A stretch of 6,110 bases of DNA from Candidatus Saganbacteria bacterium (GTDB taxonomy: Bacteria > Margulisbacteria > WOR-1 > O2-12-FULL-45-9 > XYB2-FULL-48-7). The number at the start of each line of letters is the position of its first letter. Position 1 is the first letter of the stretch. The stretch spans positions 1 to 6,110 of the forward strand of contig JAGVQF010000172.1 in NCBI GenBank assembly GCA_020051815.1, read 5' to 3'. Below the pieces are notes generated by a model, which did not search any database, had not been told where the DNA came from, and saw nothing but the letters and a program-made list of their open reading frames with translations. Positions 4,616-6,110 of the stretch are shown one piece after another. Made by a program: the position numbers and the translations under genes.

Positions 4616-5586
4616 CCCTTCGACTCAATATATTCACGGGCCGATTCGGCGGCCTGGGCGCCGTCGGCCGCGGCCGTCACGATCTGGCGCAGGGTTTTGG
4701 CCCGGACATCGCCGGCGGCAAATAGCCCTTCGGCCGAGGTCTTCATTTTTTCATCGGTCAGGATATAACCGTGGTCGTCGAGTTTTATGAGGCCCTTGAG
4801 GAAGCCGGTGTTCGGTTGGCTGCCGACATAAATAAAAACGCCGTCGACGGGGACGATCAGCTTTTTGCCAGAAACGAGGTCCTTGAGCGCGACTTCGGCC
4901 ACGTTCTTGTCGCCCCTGATCTCCTCGACCACCGCGTGCCAGAAAAAATAGATCTTGGGGTGGCTCTTGGCCCGCTCGGCCAGTATCTTGTCGGCGCGCA
5001 GTTCGTCGCGGCGGTGGACCACGGAGACCTTGGCCGCGAAGCGGGTCAAAAAGAGGGCTTCTTCGATCGCCGAGTTGCCGCCGCCGACCACGATGATATT
5101 TTTATCTTTGTAGAAGGCGCCGTCGCAGGTCGCGCAATAGGAGACGCCGCGGCCGCGGAACTTTGCTTCGCCGGGCACGCCTAGCTTGGCGTTTTCCCAG
5201 CCGGTGGCGATGATGACCGCTTTGGCCCGGACGGGTTTGCCGTCAACCTGCACGCTCCACGACTGCTCTTCTTTTTTGAGTTCGGCCGCGCCGCCCCAGA
5301 GCACCTCAACGCCGAGTTTGTTCGCCTGGTCGGCCATCTTCTGGGCCAGCTCGTGGCCGGCGACCGCCTCGGGAAAGCCGGGATAATTTTCGATCTGGAA
5401 AGCGGTCGAGGCCTGACCGCCAAGTACCATCTTTTCGATGATCAGGGTCTTGAGGCGCGCCCGGCCGGCATAGATGGCGGCCGTGAGCCCCGCCGGCCCG
5501 CCGCCGATAATGATTAGATCATAGGCGCCCCCGGCGGCCGCCGCCTTCGGCTGTAATTGGGGTTTGACCGCTAATTTAACGCTCAT
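4612..5586 (-). CDS. trxB: Thioredoxin reductase (NADPH), low-molecular-weight type
   Basis: A 324-residue FAD and NADPH enzyme that passes electrons from NADPH to thioredoxin in the cytoplasm. In order: the FAD-binding GGGPAG (28-33), the flavin-domain IENYPGFPEAVAGHEL, the redox-active CATCDGAF with Cys151 and Cys154, the NADPH-domain GGGNSAIEEA (168-177), HRRDELR (191-197) whose arginines are the usual NADPH 2'-phosphate signature, and the FAD-contacting AAGDV (290-294). All catalytic parts are present. The N-terminus has about 20 extra residues (MSVKLAVKPQLQPKAAAAGG) before the first strand; there is no later in-frame Met before residue 53. The start is also fixed by a 4-base ATGA overlap with the upstream OstA-like gene and a GAGG ribosome binding site 7 bases before it. 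No cytoplasmic thioredoxin gene is visible. The neighbouring redoxin is exported and lacks CXXC, so it is an unlikely substrate. Confidence 0.97.
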   Translation of the reverse strand: MSVKLAVKPQLQPKAAAAGGAYDLIIIGGGPAGLTAAIYAGRARLKTLIIEKMVLGGQASTAFQIENYPGFPEAVAGHELAQKMADQANKLGVEVLWGGAAELKKEEQSWSVQVDGKPVRAKAVIIATGWENAKLGVPGEAKFRGRGVSYCATCDGAFYKDKNIIVVGGGNSAIEEALFLTRFAAKVSVVHRRDELRADKILAERAKSHPKIYFFWHAVVEEIRGDKNVAEVALKDLVSGKKLIVPVDGVFIYVGSQPNTGFLKGLIKLDDHGYILTDEKMKTSAEGLFAAGDVRAKTLRQIVTAAADGAQAAESAREYIESKG

Positions 5587-6110
5587 GGCTGCGCCTCGCT
5601 GGCCGGAATGACGACCCGGCTTTTGCCGACCAATGAAATCCTGCGGTCCTTCAACGAGACCATGATCTTGTCACTGCTCAATTTGCTCTCCGCTTGCTCC
5701 GCGCGGGCCTCACCCGAGAGAACGACATATTGTTTCTCCGGCAGATAATCGGCCGCGGCGCCCCAGGCCTTGATATCTTTGTAAGCAAGTTTGACGTCGC
5801 CATTGAGCCGCAGTTTCTTTTCCGCCTGATAATAGCCGGCCGCCCGCGAGCTGACCCGGGCTTCACGCCAGGTGACGACGGGATCGCCGTGGGCGAAAAG
5901 TGAGTCCTCTGCGCTGTTGATCTCAAACTGTTGCGCTTCGAGCGTGACCGGGCTGTCGCCGCGCGGCTGGATCACGACGCGCGGTGAGCCGTCAAGAAAG
6001 ACTTTTTTGAATTCGACGTCGCCGGACAGCTGATCGGCGTAGCCGGTGATCTCGCCCTTGTTGAGCATAATGCCGCCGGTGCAGAGGAGCTGCTGGTCGG
6101 CCAGTTTCCA
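5583..6110 (-). CDS. OstA/LptA-like lipopolysaccharide-transport protein (C-terminal part)
   Basis: The frame is open to the right edge, giving the last 175 residues; the start lies outside the window. The ATG at 6068 is an internal Met, since in-frame coding with OstA-like character continues upstream (WKLADQQLLCTGGIML). The sequence is built from repeated short beta strands of the OstA/LptA type, with alternating pieces such as LNKGEITGYADQLSGD, LEAQQFEINSAEDSLFAHGD, LNGDVKLAYKDIKAWGAAAD and SGEARAEQAESKLSSDKIMV. Such domains form a beta-jellyroll groove that carries lipopolysaccharide across the periplasm. The visible part could belong to an LptA-like protein, or to an LptC/LptA-type or LptD-N-like protein. 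I see no transmembrane segment in it. Its stop overlaps the trxB start by 4 bases, so the two are translationally coupled and in one operon. Confidence 0.8.
   Translation of the reverse strand, partial: WKLADQQLLCTGGIMLNKGEITGYADQLSGDVEFKKVFLDGSPRVVIQPRGDSPVTLEAQQFEINSAEDSLFAHGDPVVTWREARVSSRAAGYYQAEKKLRLNGDVKLAYKDIKAWGAAADYLPEKQYVVLSGEARAEQAESKLSSDKIMVSLKDRRISLVGKSRVVIPASEAQP

Noticed and set aside
4771..5184. Plus-strand open frame of 137 codons opposite trxB
   Set aside because: Antisense mirror of trxB with no domain character or ribosome binding site of note.

Overview
The window looks like chromosomal DNA from a Gram-negative bacterium. The evidence is an OstA/LptA-like envelope protein, MacB-type FtsX permeases and a secreted thioredoxin-fold protein. 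Most genes are GC-rich, with CGC/CGG arginine codons and many GATC-containing codons. The octamer GCGATCGC (HIP1-like, best known from cyanobacteria) occurs three times in 6.1 kb. My guess is an uncultured lineage, possibly from the Cyanobacteria/Margulisbacteria side of the tree. That guess rests on gene flavour only, not on a marker gene.

Left half (+ strand, 3-3642): a MacB/LolD-family ABC exporter. The 3' part of the ATPase gene overlaps a first MacB-like permease (389-1585) by 4 bases. A second, paralogous permease lies at 2449-3642. Between the two permeases sits an unrelated, AT-richer gene (1621-2445) for a BRO-N antirepressor-like protein with a DinD-like C-terminal half. It has its own strong ribosome binding site and a possible extended -10 promoter. 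This is the clearest accessory insertion in the window.

Centre (3643-3742): a compact cluster of hairpins between convergent genes. Two of them are near-copies of each other that differ by a compensated base-pair swap, and they probably act as a bidirectional terminator.

Right half (- strand, 6110 down to 3743): OstA/LptA-like protein (partial) -> thioredoxin reductase TrxB -> exported thioredoxin-fold protein -> stand-alone CheY-like receiver. The genes overlap or nearly abut. A near-consensus sigma-70 promoter lies in the 30-base gap after trxB and could drive the last two genes separately. The exported thioredoxin-fold protein has lost the first Cys of its CXXC motif (W-S-K-S-C). The receiver has all its phosphorylation residues but lacks the aromatic switch residue.

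The ATPase and two permeases probably form one exporter with a heterodimeric membrane part. The right-hand operon groups envelope biogenesis, thiol redox and signalling genes, with no obvious single pathway. I did not find a clearly new defence or mobile system. The best leads are the BRO-N gene inside the exporter operon, the covarying hairpin pair and the CXXC-less redoxin.
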